Made by a program: the position numbers and the translations under genes. This document shows positions 49,391 through 58,804 of a stretch of 64,000 nucleotides of DNA, piece by piece. A model generated the notes under the pieces. It saw only the letters and a list, made by a program, of their open reading frames with translations, made no database searches and was not told where the DNA came from. The stretch's first letter is position 1. Every line of letters begins with the position of its first letter. The stretch is from SH-MAG3 sp035461245 (GTDB lineage: Bacteria; Gemmatimonadota; Gemmatimonadetes; Longimicrobiales; RSA9). The stretch covers positions 1-64,000 of the forward strand of contig DATHVP010000009.1 in assembly GCA_035461245.1 (NCBI GenBank). Reading direction: 5' to 3'.

Positions 49391-50575
49391 ATGGAACGCG
49401 TTCATGTCGTTATCGCAGGGGGCGGCATCGCCGGCGTCACGGCTGCGCTCGCCGCGGCCGCTGCCGGCGCCCGCACCGTACTGGTCCGCACGGGGCCTGG
49501 CGCCACGGCGCTGGCGACGGGGGCCTGGACCGGGACGCCACCGGGTCCCCTGCGCAGCGCCCTCGCCAGCGGCGGCCTCACCCTCGAACCCGCTCCTGTC
49601 CCGCTGCCGCATCCCGACGGCCGGCTGGTGCCGGCGGACGTCGCCCCATCATCGCAGGTGACCGCCGGCGCCGCCGTTGCCGGGGCCCGCACCCGGCGCG
49701 TCCTCATCTGCGGGATCACCGGGCTGCCGTGGTTCCGCCCGCGCGCGCTGGCCCGCCTGTGGGCCGCCGCGCGGGACGCGGGCACGACGGGTGATCCGGC
49801 CGCCCCGGGCGAAACGGGGAACAGCGGCTTCGCCACAGCCATGGTCACCGTGCCGGGCACGCCGGCGGCGGGCTGGGCGCCTGCGGCGCTGGCGGCACTG
49901 CTGGACCGCGACCCGGACGCTCTGGCTGACGGGCTGCACCGCGCCGCCGCCGATGCCGGCGCCAGCCATGCGATACTGCCGGCGGTCGTGGGGCTGGACC
50001 GCCACGCCGAAGTGCGCGCCGCTCTCGAGAGCGACGGGGTCGTGGTGGGCGAGGCGCTGGGCGTGGCGCCTTCTTTGCCCGGCTGGCGCCTGGACCGGGC
50101 GCTCATGCGCGCGCTGGCGGACGCGGGCGTCGAGACGCTGCACGGGCGGGCGCGAGCAGGGTTCGACGGCGGTCCCATCGTGCACGTCAGTGGCAGTGCC
50201 GGGACCACCACGGTGCGGGCCGCCGCCGTGATCCTGGCCACCGGCCGGTTCGTGGGCGGCGGCATTGCCGCCGACCCGCACCTGCGTGACCCGGTGGCAG
50301 ACCTGCCGGTGCGAGCGGAGTCCGCGGGCCGCAGCTTCCGGGACGCCAGCGAGTCACTGGCCCTGACCGTGCCCGATCGCCGCGCCCGGCAGCCGCTGCT
50401 GGAGGCGGGCATAGCCGCTGACCCCGACCCGGAGAGCGGTCTGTTCATCGCCGGCGACGTCCGGCGGGCGGGTGGCCCGGAGCCCACCGGCCTCGGTCAC
50501 GCAGCGACGGACGGCTGGCGCGTGGGCTCTGAGGCCGGGCGCCGGGCGCTGGAAGGGACGGCGGCGTGGCGTTGA
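49391..50575 (+). CDS. glpB: Anaerobic glycerol-3-phosphate dehydrogenase subunit B (GlpB-like)
   Basis: This 394-residue flavoprotein starts ERVHVVIAGGGIAGVTAALA (FAD-binding), and has AAAVILATGRFVGGGIAADP and the C-terminal ESGLFIAGDVRRAGGPEPTG. It fits GlpB, the FMN subunit of the GlpABC glycerol-3-phosphate dehydrogenase. The next gene encodes the iron-sulphur GlpC-like subunit (10-base overlap), and the GlpA-like subunit is at 22 kb. ATG 49391 is chosen because the dinucleotide fold begins there. It diverges from the cox operon. Confidence 0.82.
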   Translation: MERVHVVIAGGGIAGVTAALAAAAAGARTVLVRTGPGATALATGAWTGTPPGPLRSALASGGLTLEPAPVPLPHPDGRLVPADVAPSSQVTAGAAVAGARTRRVLICGITGLPWFRPRALARLWAAARDAGTTGDPAAPGETGNSGFATAMVTVPGTPAAGWAPAALAALLDRDPDALADGLHRAAADAGASHAILPAVVGLDRHAEVRAALESDGVVVGEALGVAPSLPGWRLDRALMRALADAGVETLHGRARAGFDGGPIVHVSGSAGTTTVRAAAVILATGRFVGGGIAADPHLRDPVADLPVRAESAGRSFRDASESLALTVPDRRARQPLLEAGIAADPDPESGLFIAGDVRRAGGPEPTGLGHAATDGWRVGSEAGRRALEGTAAWR

Positions 50576-50991
50576 CGGGACGCGCGGCGGCGTGGCTGAA
50601 CCTGGCCTACAACTTCGGCCGGCACATGCTGGTGCGGGTGCCGCGCCGGCCGTTCACGGGCGGCACCGACATGCGCCGGTTTCTCGACGCCGTACTGCCC
50701 GAGGGCTACGCTCCGCTCACGCCTGCCGAGCGGGACGTCATGCCCGCCACCATGCGCTGCATAAACTGCGGCCTGTGCGCCCTGGCCTGCCCAACGCTGC
50801 GGGACGCTCCCGCCAGCGCATGGGACGAAGCCTGGACCTTCGTCGCCGGGCCGTCCCGCTCCATAGACGTGGCGGCGGTGGCAGCGGCGAGCACATCACC
50901 GTGCCCGGATTGCGGCGACTGCGCCGCCGTCTGCCCCACAGGCGTACCCATCCCTCATCTTGCCGCACTGGTCCGGAGACTGGCCCGATGA
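50566..50991 (+). CDS. glpC: Short ferredoxin-like subunit (GlpC-type)
   Basis: This 141-residue protein has two [4Fe-4S] cluster motifs: MRCINCGLCALACPTLRDAP (CxxCxxCxxxCP) at about residues 63-82, and SPCPDCGDCAAVCPTGVPIP at about 110-129. Full GlpC (about 400 residues) also has two CCG domains, which are absent here, so this is only the iron-sulphur portion. It overlaps glpB by 10 bases and the next gene by 4 bases. It likely links the dehydrogenase to the quinone pool. Confidence 0.8.
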   Translation: MALTGRAAAWLNLAYNFGRHMLVRVPRRPFTGGTDMRRFLDAVLPEGYAPLTPAERDVMPATMRCINCGLCALACPTLRDAPASAWDEAWTFVAGPSRSIDVAAVAAASTSPCPDCGDCAAVCPTGVPIPHLAALVRRLAR

Positions 50992-52193
50992 TCACACAGC
51001 ACCTGACACGCGGCGTCCTCGCCGCCGGCCTCATCGCCCTCACGGCCCATGACGCCGCAGCACAGTCGAACCCCGGGGCAACCATGAGCCAGGAACGACC
51101 GCGCGCCCGGGATGCCGGCGTCGTCGTCGGCGTCTTCGAGACGGGCGAGCACAACGCCATCACCGATGTCGCCGGGGTCCGGGTGGGGCACAGCACGGTG
51201 CGCGGCGCCACCGGCAACACGGGCGTCACCGCCATCCTGCCTCCGGGCACCGACTGGTTCAGGGACCGGCCGCCGGCGGCGATGCTGGTGGGCAACGGCT
51301 TCGGCAAGCTGGTGGGGATGACTCAGGTGCGAGAGCTGGGCGAGCTGGAGACGCCCATCCTGCTCACCTGCACGCTCTGCGTCTGGCGCGCCGCCGATGC
51401 CATGGTTGAGTGGCTGCTGGAGCGGCCGGGCATGGGCAACGTGCGCAGCATCAACCCCGTCGTCGGTGAGACCAATGACGGCGGACTGAACGACATCCGC
51501 GCCCGCCCCATCACCCGCGAGCATGTGGTACAGGCGCTGGAGGGGGCCGCGGCCGGGCCGGTGCCGGAGGGCGCGGTCGGTGCCGGCGCGGGCACCACGG
51601 CATTTGGCTGGAAAGGCGGCATCGGCACATCGTCCCGGGTGGTGCCCGCCAGTTACGGCGGCTACACGGTGGGCGTGCTCGTGCAGTCCAACTACGGCGG
51701 CATCCTCACCATCAACGGCGCGCCCGTCGGCCGGGAGCTGGGTCGGTACTCGTTCATGCGGGACGTGGAACAGCGGGGCGATCCCGACGACGCAGCGCTG
51801 GACGCGGATCCGACGCCCGACGGCAGCATCATGATTATCGTGGCTACCGACGCGCCGCTGGACGCCCGCAACCTGGAGCGCCTGGCGGCCCGTGCGCTGT
51901 TCGGCCTGGCCCGCACCGGCTCCACCATGAGCAACGGCTCGGGCGATTACGTCATCGCGTTCTCCACGGCGGAGTCCGTGCGTCGTCGCGGCGGCGAGCG
52001 CGTGCGGCAGGTGGACGAGATGGCGAACGACGCCATGACATCCCTGTTCCAGGCAGTGGCCGAGGCCACGGAGGAGGCCATCTACAACAGCCTCTTCAAG
52101 GCGGAGACGACGTCGTTCGGCAACAACACGGTGGAGGCACTGCCGCTGGCACGGACGCTGGACATTCTGCGGCGTTACGGCGCCATCCGCTGA
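50988..52193 (+). CDS. P1 family (DmpA-like) aminopeptidase, exported
   Basis: This 401-residue protein has a signal peptide (GVLAAGLIALTAHDAAAQS). The P1/DmpA fold shows ARDAGVVVGVFETGEHNAIT, then VAGVRVGHSTVRGATGNTGV, FGWKGGIGTSSRVVP, and TPDGSIMIIVATDAPLDARN. The Ser after Gly in DGSIM is the autocleavage nucleophile. It is a self-processing N-terminal hydrolase that cleaves D-amino-acid amides or beta-peptides. It overlaps the GlpC-like stop by 4 bases, so it shares a transcript. Confidence 0.9.
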   Translation: MITQHLTRGVLAAGLIALTAHDAAAQSNPGATMSQERPRARDAGVVVGVFETGEHNAITDVAGVRVGHSTVRGATGNTGVTAILPPGTDWFRDRPPAAMLVGNGFGKLVGMTQVRELGELETPILLTCTLCVWRAADAMVEWLLERPGMGNVRSINPVVGETNDGGLNDIRARPITREHVVQALEGAAAGPVPEGAVGAGAGTTAFGWKGGIGTSSRVVPASYGGYTVGVLVQSNYGGILTINGAPVGRELGRYSFMRDVEQRGDPDDAALDADPTPDGSIMIIVATDAPLDARNLERLAARALFGLARTGSTMSNGSGDYVIAFSTAESVRRRGGERVRQVDEMANDAMTSLFQAVAEATEEAIYNSLFKAETTSFGNNTVEALPLARTLDILRRYGAIR

Positions 52194-52211
52194 CCCGGTC
52201 CGGACGGTGCG

Positions 52212-53441
52212 CTACGAGGCCGGCGCGCCCTCGTCTACGATCCACTGCCGCACCGGCTGCTCCTCCCGGCCGGTGCCCGGACGGGCCTCGAAAAACGCTT
52301 CCAGCTCAGGCGCCATCCGTTCCGCGTCCGCCTCGCCCAGGTCTATGAGGTGGCTCAGGTAGTCGGGCTGGAACATGAGCATGGAGAGCACGTCGGGACT
52401 GCGCTGCTCCTGCGTGCCCAGTCCCCGCGTCATGAACCGGAACGACCGCGGCAGCTGCGGCTCGAACTCGGCGGCCAGCCGCGCCAGGTCCTGCGACGGC
52501 CGCACGGTCATCAGGCGCACCGGCCGCATGCCCAGCCGTTCCTCCGCCGGCAGCTTGTCCAGCAGTTCGTTCAGGCGCTCCAGACGTATGGCGTCCTGGT
52601 CCACCAGGTCCAGGAACACGGCGTTCAGCAGCACACCCACCACCTGCGCCGGCGGCGGGTAGCCGCTGATCTCCCGGGCTCCCGCCTCCGGCGGCGACTT
52701 GTCGTAGCGCGTGGAGATGGCCAGGATCCGGTCGGAGCCCAGGTGCAGCGCCGGGGACAGCGGCGCCACCAGGCGGATGCCGCCGTCGCCGTACCACTCG
52801 CTGCCGATCTGCACGGCCGGGAAGAAGATGGGCAGGGCCGCCGATGCCATGATGGTCTCGACGGTGATGGGCGCCATCTCCGTACGCCGCTGCGGCCTGC
52901 GCCACGGCCGGATCCCGGTGCCCTTCAGCCATACGACCGTCTGGCCGGTGGTGTACGACGTCGTGATGATGGCAACGGCCCTGAGCTTGTCCTGGGCCAG
53001 GTTGTAGTCGATACCGGTGATCTCACCGTTCACCGGGCCGAGCATCTCGTGCAGCAGCTCCCGCAACGGCTGCGTGTCCAGCAGACCCCGCACCCGCGGC
53101 GCGCCCCTGTTGCCGCCGGACAGCAGGCGGGCGCCCCACCCCATTGCGCTGCGCGCCAGGGACAGCGAGTCAACGCGGAAGATGTCGCTCACCGAGAGGC
53201 CCCGCCACATCTGCTCCAGGCTCTCCACCGCCTGGCCGAATGTGCCCGGCGCCGCGGCCAGTGCCGCCGTGTTCACGGCGCCTGCAGACACGCCCGTCAG
53301 GATCGGGAAATGCATCTCCGGGTACCGGCGCGCAATCCACTTCAGCACACCGACCTGATAGGCGCCCCGGGCGCCGCCGCCGGTGAGCACGAGGCCGAGA
53401 TGGTACTCGACGGCCTTGCTGGCTGCGTGATCTGCGTCCAT
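52212..53441 (-). CDS. Patatin-like phospholipase
   Basis: This 409-residue protein starts at ATG 53441 (MDADHAASKAVEYHLGLVLT); the frame runs to 53813 without family features. It has the oxyanion loop GGGARGAYQVGVLKW, the Ser elbow GVSAGAVNTAALA and the Asp motif WYGDGGIRLV of the catalytic dyad. RssA/patatin-like serine esterases of this type hydrolyse phospholipids or acylglycerols. No signal peptide is seen, so it acts in the cytoplasm or at the inner membrane. Confidence 0.9.
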   Translation of the reverse strand: MDADHAASKAVEYHLGLVLTGGGARGAYQVGVLKWIARRYPEMHFPILTGVSAGAVNTAALAAAPGTFGQAVESLEQMWRGLSVSDIFRVDSLSLARSAMGWGARLLSGGNRGAPRVRGLLDTQPLRELLHEMLGPVNGEITGIDYNLAQDKLRAVAIITTSYTTGQTVVWLKGTGIRPWRRPQRRTEMAPITVETIMASAALPIFFPAVQIGSEWYGDGGIRLVAPLSPALHLGSDRILAISTRYDKSPPEAGAREISGYPPPAQVVGVLLNAVFLDLVDQDAIRLERLNELLDKLPAEERLGMRPVRLMTVRPSQDLARLAAEFEPQLPRSFRFMTRGLGTQEQRSPDVLSMLMFQPDYLSHLIDLGEADAERMAPELEAFFEARPGTGREEQPVRQWIVDEGAPAS

Positions 53442-53603
53442 GCCTGATGCTACCACCGATGCCGCCCGTGGACCAGTCGGCCGGGCGCGCGACGCCGCCC
53501 GCCCGGTGCCCCCTGCCGCCCGCTCGCGCCCGCCCTGTGCACGGCACCCCCGATCAACTATCCTCAGCGGTTCGTTCGCACGGTCACATCGAGCTGCAGG
53601 ATA

Positions 53604-54209
53604 ATGGACGGGATCACAGAACTCTTTGCCGGACCCTGGGGGCCACTGGTCATTTTCGGACTGCGGATTGTCGATGTCTCCCTGTCCACAATCCGCATCG
53701 TCCTCGCCGTACGCGGCCACAAGTACGTCGTCCCGTTCATCGGCTTCTTCGAGGTGCTGGTCTGGGTCTTCGCCGTGGGCACCGCCATCCGCTTCCTCGA
53801 CAGCCCGCTGCACCTGCTGGGCTACGCCGGCGGGTTCGCCACTGGCAGCATTGTCGGCCTCCTCATCGAGGAGCGCCTGGCCATCGGCTACGCCACCATC
53901 CGCGTTGTGTCACGCTACACCGGCGTGGAAATGGCCGACGCGCTGCGGGACCTGGGTTTCGGCGTCACCGAAGTCGGCGGGCAGGGCCGCGACGGACGGG
54001 TGGAAATCATGTACACGGTCTGCCGCCGCCGGGACATACCCCGCGTCATCCGCGAGGTGGAACGCTGGGACCGCCACGCCTTCGTCACCGTTGAGGAGCC
54101 CCGGGCCATCCACTGGGGCTGGATGCACTCGCCCAGCCGCCGCGTCTCTGTCGGGCTCGGCGGCGTGAACGAGATCATGCGCAGGGTCATGGGCAGGCAG
54201 CGGCGCTGA
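53604..54209 (+). CDS. DUF2179/UPF0316-type membrane protein
   Basis: This 201-residue protein has an N-terminal membrane region of three helices (LRIVDVSLSTIRIVLAVRGH and FFEVLVWVFAVGTAI), then YAGGFATGSIVGLLIEERLA and a DUF2179-like cytoplasmic domain (VGGQGRDGRVEIMYTVCRRR). This is the standard layout of the family. Its function is unknown; a transport or signalling role has been suggested. It diverges from the patatin gene. Confidence 0.85.
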   Translation: MDGITELFAGPWGPLVIFGLRIVDVSLSTIRIVLAVRGHKYVVPFIGFFEVLVWVFAVGTAIRFLDSPLHLLGYAGGFATGSIVGLLIEERLAIGYATIRVVSRYTGVEMADALRDLGFGVTEVGGQGRDGRVEIMYTVCRRRDIPRVIREVERWDRHAFVTVEEPRAIHWGWMHSPSRRVSVGLGGVNEIMRRVMGRQRR

Positions 54210-54227
54210 GCCGCCGCGAGCGCCGCC

Positions 54228-55835
54228 TCAGTCCAGGTCCACCTGCACGACGCTGTTCACATCCGGGAGGCCCGCCAGCTCCCGCATCACGCCCTCCGGG
54301 ATGGCGCCATCGACGCTGATGGCCGCCAGCGCATCCTCCCCCGCCTGCAGCCGCGACTGGTGATATTCGGCGATGTTGATGCCGTGCCCGCCCAGCAGCG
54401 TGCCGACCCGGCCGATGACGCCGGGCACGTCCCGGTTCTGCAGGATGACGAGGGAGCCACGGGGCTGAACAACCAGCCGGTAGCGGTTGATCCGGACCAC
54501 CCGGTAGTGCCTGCCCGCCACCACGGCGCCGGCCACCCGCACCTCACCGCGCGGCGTGGCCAGCTTGATCTCGATGAATTCCTCGTACGGCCCATGCGCG
54601 CCCACCCGCGCCCGCTCCGTATGAATGCCCCGGGCCTCGGCGATGTGCAGTGCGTTCACCATGTTGATGGCGCCTGCACCCACCACGCGGCGAAGCACGC
54701 CCGTGACCACGGCGGCGGCGATGGGCCGCACCGCCACGTCCACCGGTCCCGAGTAGCGGATCGCCAGGTGCTCGGCGGGGCCGTCCACCATCACGGCCGC
54801 GATCCGACCCAGCCGCTCGGACAGCTCCAGCAGCGGGCGCAGGCGACGCATCTCCTCGCCGCCAATGGCCGGCGCGTTCACGGCGCGCGTCATGTCGCCG
54901 TCAGCAAGCGCCGCGCGCACGGCCTCGGCGATTTCCAGCGCGACGTTCTGCTGGGCCTCCTCCGTGGCGGCACCCAGGTGCGGCGTGAGGACGGCGCCAT
55001 CCAGGCTGCGCAGCGGGTGGTCCGCCGGCAGCGGCTCCTCGGCGAAAACGTCCAGCCCGGCCCCGGCGATGTGGCCGCTGCGGACCGCGTCCGCCAGCGC
55101 GCTTTCGTCCAGCACCCCGCCCCGGGCGGCGTTCACGATATACGACCCGGGCCTCATCATCGCCATCTGCTCCGCACCGATGAGGCCGGCGGTGGTGTCG
55201 GTGAGGGGCACGTGCAAGGACACCACATCGGCCCGGCGGAGCACATCGTCGAGTTCGCACAGCTCGATCTCCAGCGCCTCCGCGCGCTCCGCCGACAGGA
55301 ACGGATCGAACGCAACAACGCGCATGCCGAAGCCCCGCGCCCGGCGCGCCACCTCACCGCCGATACGGCCGGCGCCCACCAGGCCGAGAGTCTTGCCGTA
55401 CAGCTCAGTACCCGTGTAGCTCTTCCGGTCCCACTCGCCGGCCTTCATGGAACGGTCGGCTGCGGGCACGCGTCGCACGCATGCCAGGATCAGCGCGAAC
55501 GCCAGTTCCGCGGCCGAGATCGTGTTGCCCGACGGCGCGTTGAGCACGGCGATGCCTCGCTCCGTCGCCGCGTCAATGTCGATGTTGTCCACGCCGACGC
55601 CGGCCCGGCCGATGACCTGCAGGCGGCGCGCATGGGTGAGCGACTCCCGGGTGATGCGCGTGCTGCTGCGCACGATGACGGCATCGGCGTCGGCCAGCGC
55701 CAGGGCCAGGTCTTCGCCCTTCAGGCCCGACCGCTCTACCAGCTCAAAGCGAGGGTCGGACCTGAGGGGCTCCAGCCCGTCGCCGGCAATGCTGTCGGCG
55801 ACGAAGACGCGGAAGCGCGCGCCGGCGTCCTGCAT
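54228..55835 (-). CDS. serA: D-3-phosphoglycerate dehydrogenase SerA (long form)
   Basis: This 535-residue protein has the catalytic and NAD domains: VIGRAGVGVDNIDIDAATER, KTLGLVGAGRIGGEVARRAR and VNAARGGVLDESALADAV, with HLGAATEEAQQNVALEIAEA for the catalytic His. It then has an ASB domain and a C-terminal ACT domain (VPGVIGRVGTLLGGHGINIA), the usual serine-feedback sensor. It oxidises 3-phosphoglycerate, the first step to serine. Its ATG (55835) overlaps the stop of the aminotransferase by 1 base. Confidence 0.95.
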   Translation of the reverse strand: MQDAGARFRVFVADSIAGDGLEPLRSDPRFELVERSGLKGEDLALALADADAVIVRSSTRITRESLTHARRLQVIGRAGVGVDNIDIDAATERGIAVLNAPSGNTISAAELAFALILACVRRVPAADRSMKAGEWDRKSYTGTELYGKTLGLVGAGRIGGEVARRARGFGMRVVAFDPFLSAERAEALEIELCELDDVLRRADVVSLHVPLTDTTAGLIGAEQMAMMRPGSYIVNAARGGVLDESALADAVRSGHIAGAGLDVFAEEPLPADHPLRSLDGAVLTPHLGAATEEAQQNVALEIAEAVRAALADGDMTRAVNAPAIGGEEMRRLRPLLELSERLGRIAAVMVDGPAEHLAIRYSGPVDVAVRPIAAAVVTGVLRRVVGAGAINMVNALHIAEARGIHTERARVGAHGPYEEFIEIKLATPRGEVRVAGAVVAGRHYRVVRINRYRLVVQPRGSLVILQNRDVPGVIGRVGTLLGGHGINIAEYHQSRLQAGEDALAAISVDGAIPEGVMRELAGLPDVNSVVQVDLD

Positions 55836-56917
55836 CAACGGGCGAGGATCCCGGACATCACCTCGAGCAGGCCGTCCAGGCCCTCCTCCGAGTGGTCGCC
55901 CATGTGGCCGATGCGGAACGTGTCGTCCTTCATGCGGCCGTAGCCGGTGGCGATCTGGAAGCCATGCTCCTTCACCGCCGCGGCCAGGGACGGGCCCGTC
56001 CAGTCGCCGGGGCAGCGGATGGTCGTCACGGTAGGGGACCGGAACGCCGGATCCCGCACCAGGATCTCCAGCCCGTGCGCCTCGCACCAGGCCCACGTCC
56101 GTTCCGCCATGCGACGGTGCCGGTCCAGCCGCGCGTCCATCCCTTCCGTCTCGATGCGCTCAAGCTGCACGTCCAGCGCGTAGAGCAGCGACACCGCCGG
56201 CGTGTTCGGCGTCTGGTTGCTGAGGATATTGCGCTCGAACTCCAGGAAGTCGAAGTAGATGCCCCGGTCCGTCTTCTGCTCCGCACGCTCCAGGATGTTT
56301 GGCCTGGCCACACCGAACGCCAGGCCCGGCGGCAGCGCGAACGACTTCTGCGAACCTGTCAGCACGAAGTCCACGCCCCATTCGTCCGTGCGCATGTCGG
56401 CGCCGCACAGTCCGGATACGCTGTCCACCAGCAGTACCACATCGTCGAACTCGCGGGTGACGGCGGCCAGCTCGGCGATGGGATTGAGCGCACCCGTGGA
56501 CGTCTCCGAGTGCGCCACCGTCACCGCGTCGTAGGTGCCGCGCTTCAGCGCGTCCCGCAGCATGTCCGGCGTATGGCCGCTGCCCCAGTCCACTTCCACG
56601 GCGTCGGCCTCGAGGCCCGTGGCCCGGGCGATCTGGTGGAATCGCTGGCTGAATGCGCCGTTTACCAGCGACAGCACTCGCCGGCGAGCGCCGTTGCGCA
56701 CCGCGCCCTCCATCAGGCCCGTCGCCGAGGATGCGCTGATGTAGACCGGGCGTTCCGTGCGGAACACCGTCTTCAGCCGTGGCTGGATCCGGCCGATCAT
56801 CTCCTCCATTTCCGCCACGCGGTGCCCCATCATGGGCTTCATCATGGCGGCGAGCACGTCGGTATGAACTTCGGTGGGGCCGGGCATGAAGAACCGGCCG
56901 GTGAGGGTCGTAGTCAC
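55835..56917 (-). CDS. Class V aminotransferase, probable phosphoserine aminotransferase
   Basis: From GTG 56917 this 360-residue PLP enzyme has the layout of the alanine-glyoxylate/serine-pyruvate subgroup: FFMPGPTEVHTDVLAAMMKP, SSATGLMEGAVRN, then VDSVSGLCGADMRTDEWGVD and TGSQKSFALPPGLAFGVA, where the Lys binds PLP. Placement between serA and serB implies it makes phosphoserine from 3-phosphohydroxypyruvate, replacing SerC. That is inferred from context; the family also includes glyoxylate transaminases. GTG overlaps the serB stop (GTGA). Confidence 0.85.
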   Translation of the reverse strand: MTTTLTGRFFMPGPTEVHTDVLAAMMKPMMGHRVAEMEEMIGRIQPRLKTVFRTERPVYISASSATGLMEGAVRNGARRRVLSLVNGAFSQRFHQIARATGLEADAVEVDWGSGHTPDMLRDALKRGTYDAVTVAHSETSTGALNPIAELAAVTREFDDVVLLVDSVSGLCGADMRTDEWGVDFVLTGSQKSFALPPGLAFGVARPNILERAEQKTDRGIYFDFLEFERNILSNQTPNTPAVSLLYALDVQLERIETEGMDARLDRHRRMAERTWAWCEAHGLEILVRDPAFRSPTVTTIRCPGDWTGPSLAAAVKEHGFQIATGYGRMKDDTFRIGHMGDHSEEGLDGLLEVMSGILAR

Positions 56918-57678
56918 TCTGGGTTTCCGCCGTTCGAATAGGTGAAAAATGCGCGGTACTCCTCTTCCAGGAGACTGAGCCCCCGGCTGTACAGGTCCTG
57001 CACCGCCGCGGACCGGGCCGGCTCTCCGCCCAGTGCCAGCGGCAGCACCGGCGCCAGCGACAGGCCGCGTATGACGACGTCCGCCTCCGCTACCACCGCC
57101 GGCCGCAGCACCACGCCGGCGTACGCCACAAACAGGTCGGCGACGCCGGCGGCCTCCAGGTCCGTCATGCCATCGCCCACCATGATGACCGGCCCGCCGA
57201 TCTCCCGCCGCAGCAACGTCATGACCTCGTGCTTGCCGCCGGACCGGGCCAGAGGCGAACGGGCCTCGTAGCCGGCCCATGTACCGTCGTCGTGGAAATG
57301 GATGCCCACGGCCGACACCTTCCCGGCGGGCAGGCCCAGGGCCTCGCCGACGGCCTCCACTGCCGGCAGCAAGCCACCGCTCATGATGCGCACGTCCACG
57401 CCCTCGAAGAGCAGGGCGCGCACGACCTCCGCCGCGTCGGGCACCAGCCGCTCCACGTACTGCCGGGCCAGCGCCTCGACCTGCCGGCGCGTGGGCCGGA
57501 TGATCTCCAGGCGTCGGCCGTACACGGATTCCAGCGGGACCGCACCGCGCATGGCGGCATCGGTGAGTTCCTCGATTTCACGGCGGTGGGGCCCTGCCAG
57601 TTCGTCGATCCCCTCGATGGCGGAGAGGGTCGAGTCGCAGTCGAACACAACGCCGCTGACACGTCTCAGCCGCCTCAT
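56914..57678 (-). CDS. serB: Phosphoserine phosphatase SerB
   Basis: This 254-residue HAD phosphatase has VVFDCDSTLSAIEGIDELAG (the DxDST nucleophile motif), VRIMSGGLLPAVEAVGEALG, SGGKHEVMTLLRRE and VIMVGDGMTDLEAAGVAD. It dephosphorylates phosphoserine to serine, the last step of the pathway. It is the first gene of the serB-aminotransferase-serA operon. The start at ATG 57678 is used; the frame extends to 57789 without family sequence. Confidence 0.93.
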   Translation of the reverse strand: MRRLRRVSGVVFDCDSTLSAIEGIDELAGPHRREIEELTDAAMRGAVPLESVYGRRLEIIRPTRRQVEALARQYVERLVPDAAEVVRALLFEGVDVRIMSGGLLPAVEAVGEALGLPAGKVSAVGIHFHDDGTWAGYEARSPLARSGGKHEVMTLLRREIGGPVIMVGDGMTDLEAAGVADLFVAYAGVVLRPAVVAEADVVIRGLSLAPVLPLALGGEPARSAAVQDLYSRGLSLLEEEYRAFFTYSNGGNPE

Positions 57679-57775
57679 GCGCTGGAGTCCCCCGGTCGAT
57701 CCGGCGTCGGGTCGGTGGGCATGGCCGCAAAGTGGCCGGCGGCGAAGCCGCATGCAAGGCCCGGAATCCGCCTGT

Positions 57776-58714
57776 TCAGAACCTGGCACCCACCTCCAGC
57801 GAGATATAGCGCTCCGGCGTCAGGAAGAACTCGCCCATGTGGGACATGCCGTCGAATGCGCGGACGGTCAGGCGCAGCGAACGCGTGGTCCGCACGCCAA
57901 CGCCGGCGGCGGCGGCAAAGGCCGGGTGCCAGCCCGTTCGCTCCGCCGAGTAGTAGTCGGCCCCGGCAAACGCGTGAAAGCGCGGATCCGACCACGGCTG
58001 CCACTCCCGGTCAAGGCCGAACTGCAGCAGGGCACGGTCCCGCACCCGCAGCGCCCGTAACCGCGGCTCCCAGTCCAGGTAGGACCGGAACACCCAGGCG
58101 CCGCCGCCGTACAGCCGGGCGACACCGGGCACGTCATACGCCACCATGCCGTCCAGCTGCTCGCCACCGAACTCGATGCGGCTCGCGCCCGTGTTGTCCG
58201 CGAACTCGTCGCCGATGTGGGAACTGCGGTGCAGCACGCCCAGCCGCGCAGCCACACGGGGCCAGCCTGCCTCCACCGCGCCACCCACGTACCAGTCCTG
58301 CCCCATGTCGTCACGACGGGGGAGTTCGATGCGGAAGCGCGCAAAGACCCGTCCTTCCACCGTCAGGATTGCGCCGCCGCCGTCCCACACGGCGAGCTGC
58401 ACCAGTGGCAGCACTGCACCCACGCCCACGGCCGCGACGTACTCGTCCGCGGCGCCGTCCGCGTCCGCCAGCTCGAAGGGGTCGCGTTCCGGACCCTGCG
58501 TCGCCAGCAGCGTCGTGCGCATCAGACCCACCGAGATCCGCGGCGCCATCGGGTCCGCCAGCGGCGCACCCAGGTACCGAACTTCCGGCAACAGGTCGCC
58601 GGCCGCTGCCTCCGCCTGGCGGTACGCCTGGGCCGCGCCCGCCGCCGGCCACACCACAGCCAGCATGCAGCCCACCGCCCACAGGCAGAGGCCGTGACTC
58701 CCCGCCTTCCTCAT
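57776..58714 (-). CDS. DUF1207 exported protein
   Basis: This 312-residue protein has a signal peptide (CLWAVGCMLAVVWPAAGAAQ, about residues 10-29). The DUF1207-type mature part has LADPMAPRISVGL, then LGVLHRSSHIGDEF and a C-terminal strand pattern ending in Phe (SLEVGARF), typical of outer-membrane beta-barrels. Probably an outer-membrane protein of unknown role. ATG 58714 is chosen because the signal peptide begins there. Confidence 0.8.
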   Translation of the reverse strand: MRKAGSHGLCLWAVGCMLAVVWPAAGAAQAYRQAEAAAGDLLPEVRYLGAPLADPMAPRISVGLMRTTLLATQGPERDPFELADADGAADEYVAAVGVGAVLPLVQLAVWDGGGAILTVEGRVFARFRIELPRRDDMGQDWYVGGAVEAGWPRVAARLGVLHRSSHIGDEFADNTGASRIEFGGEQLDGMVAYDVPGVARLYGGGAWVFRSYLDWEPRLRALRVRDRALLQFGLDREWQPWSDPRFHAFAGADYYSAERTGWHPAFAAAAGVGVRTTRSLRLTVRAFDGMSHMGEFFLTPERYISLEVGARF

Positions 58715-58804
58715 CCCTTCCCCCGGATTCCTGCACTGGTTGCGGGCGCGCCCGGCCGCGCCCATTCTCCGCGCCAACGTACTGAACCAGCAGAGGTCTC
58801 GCAC

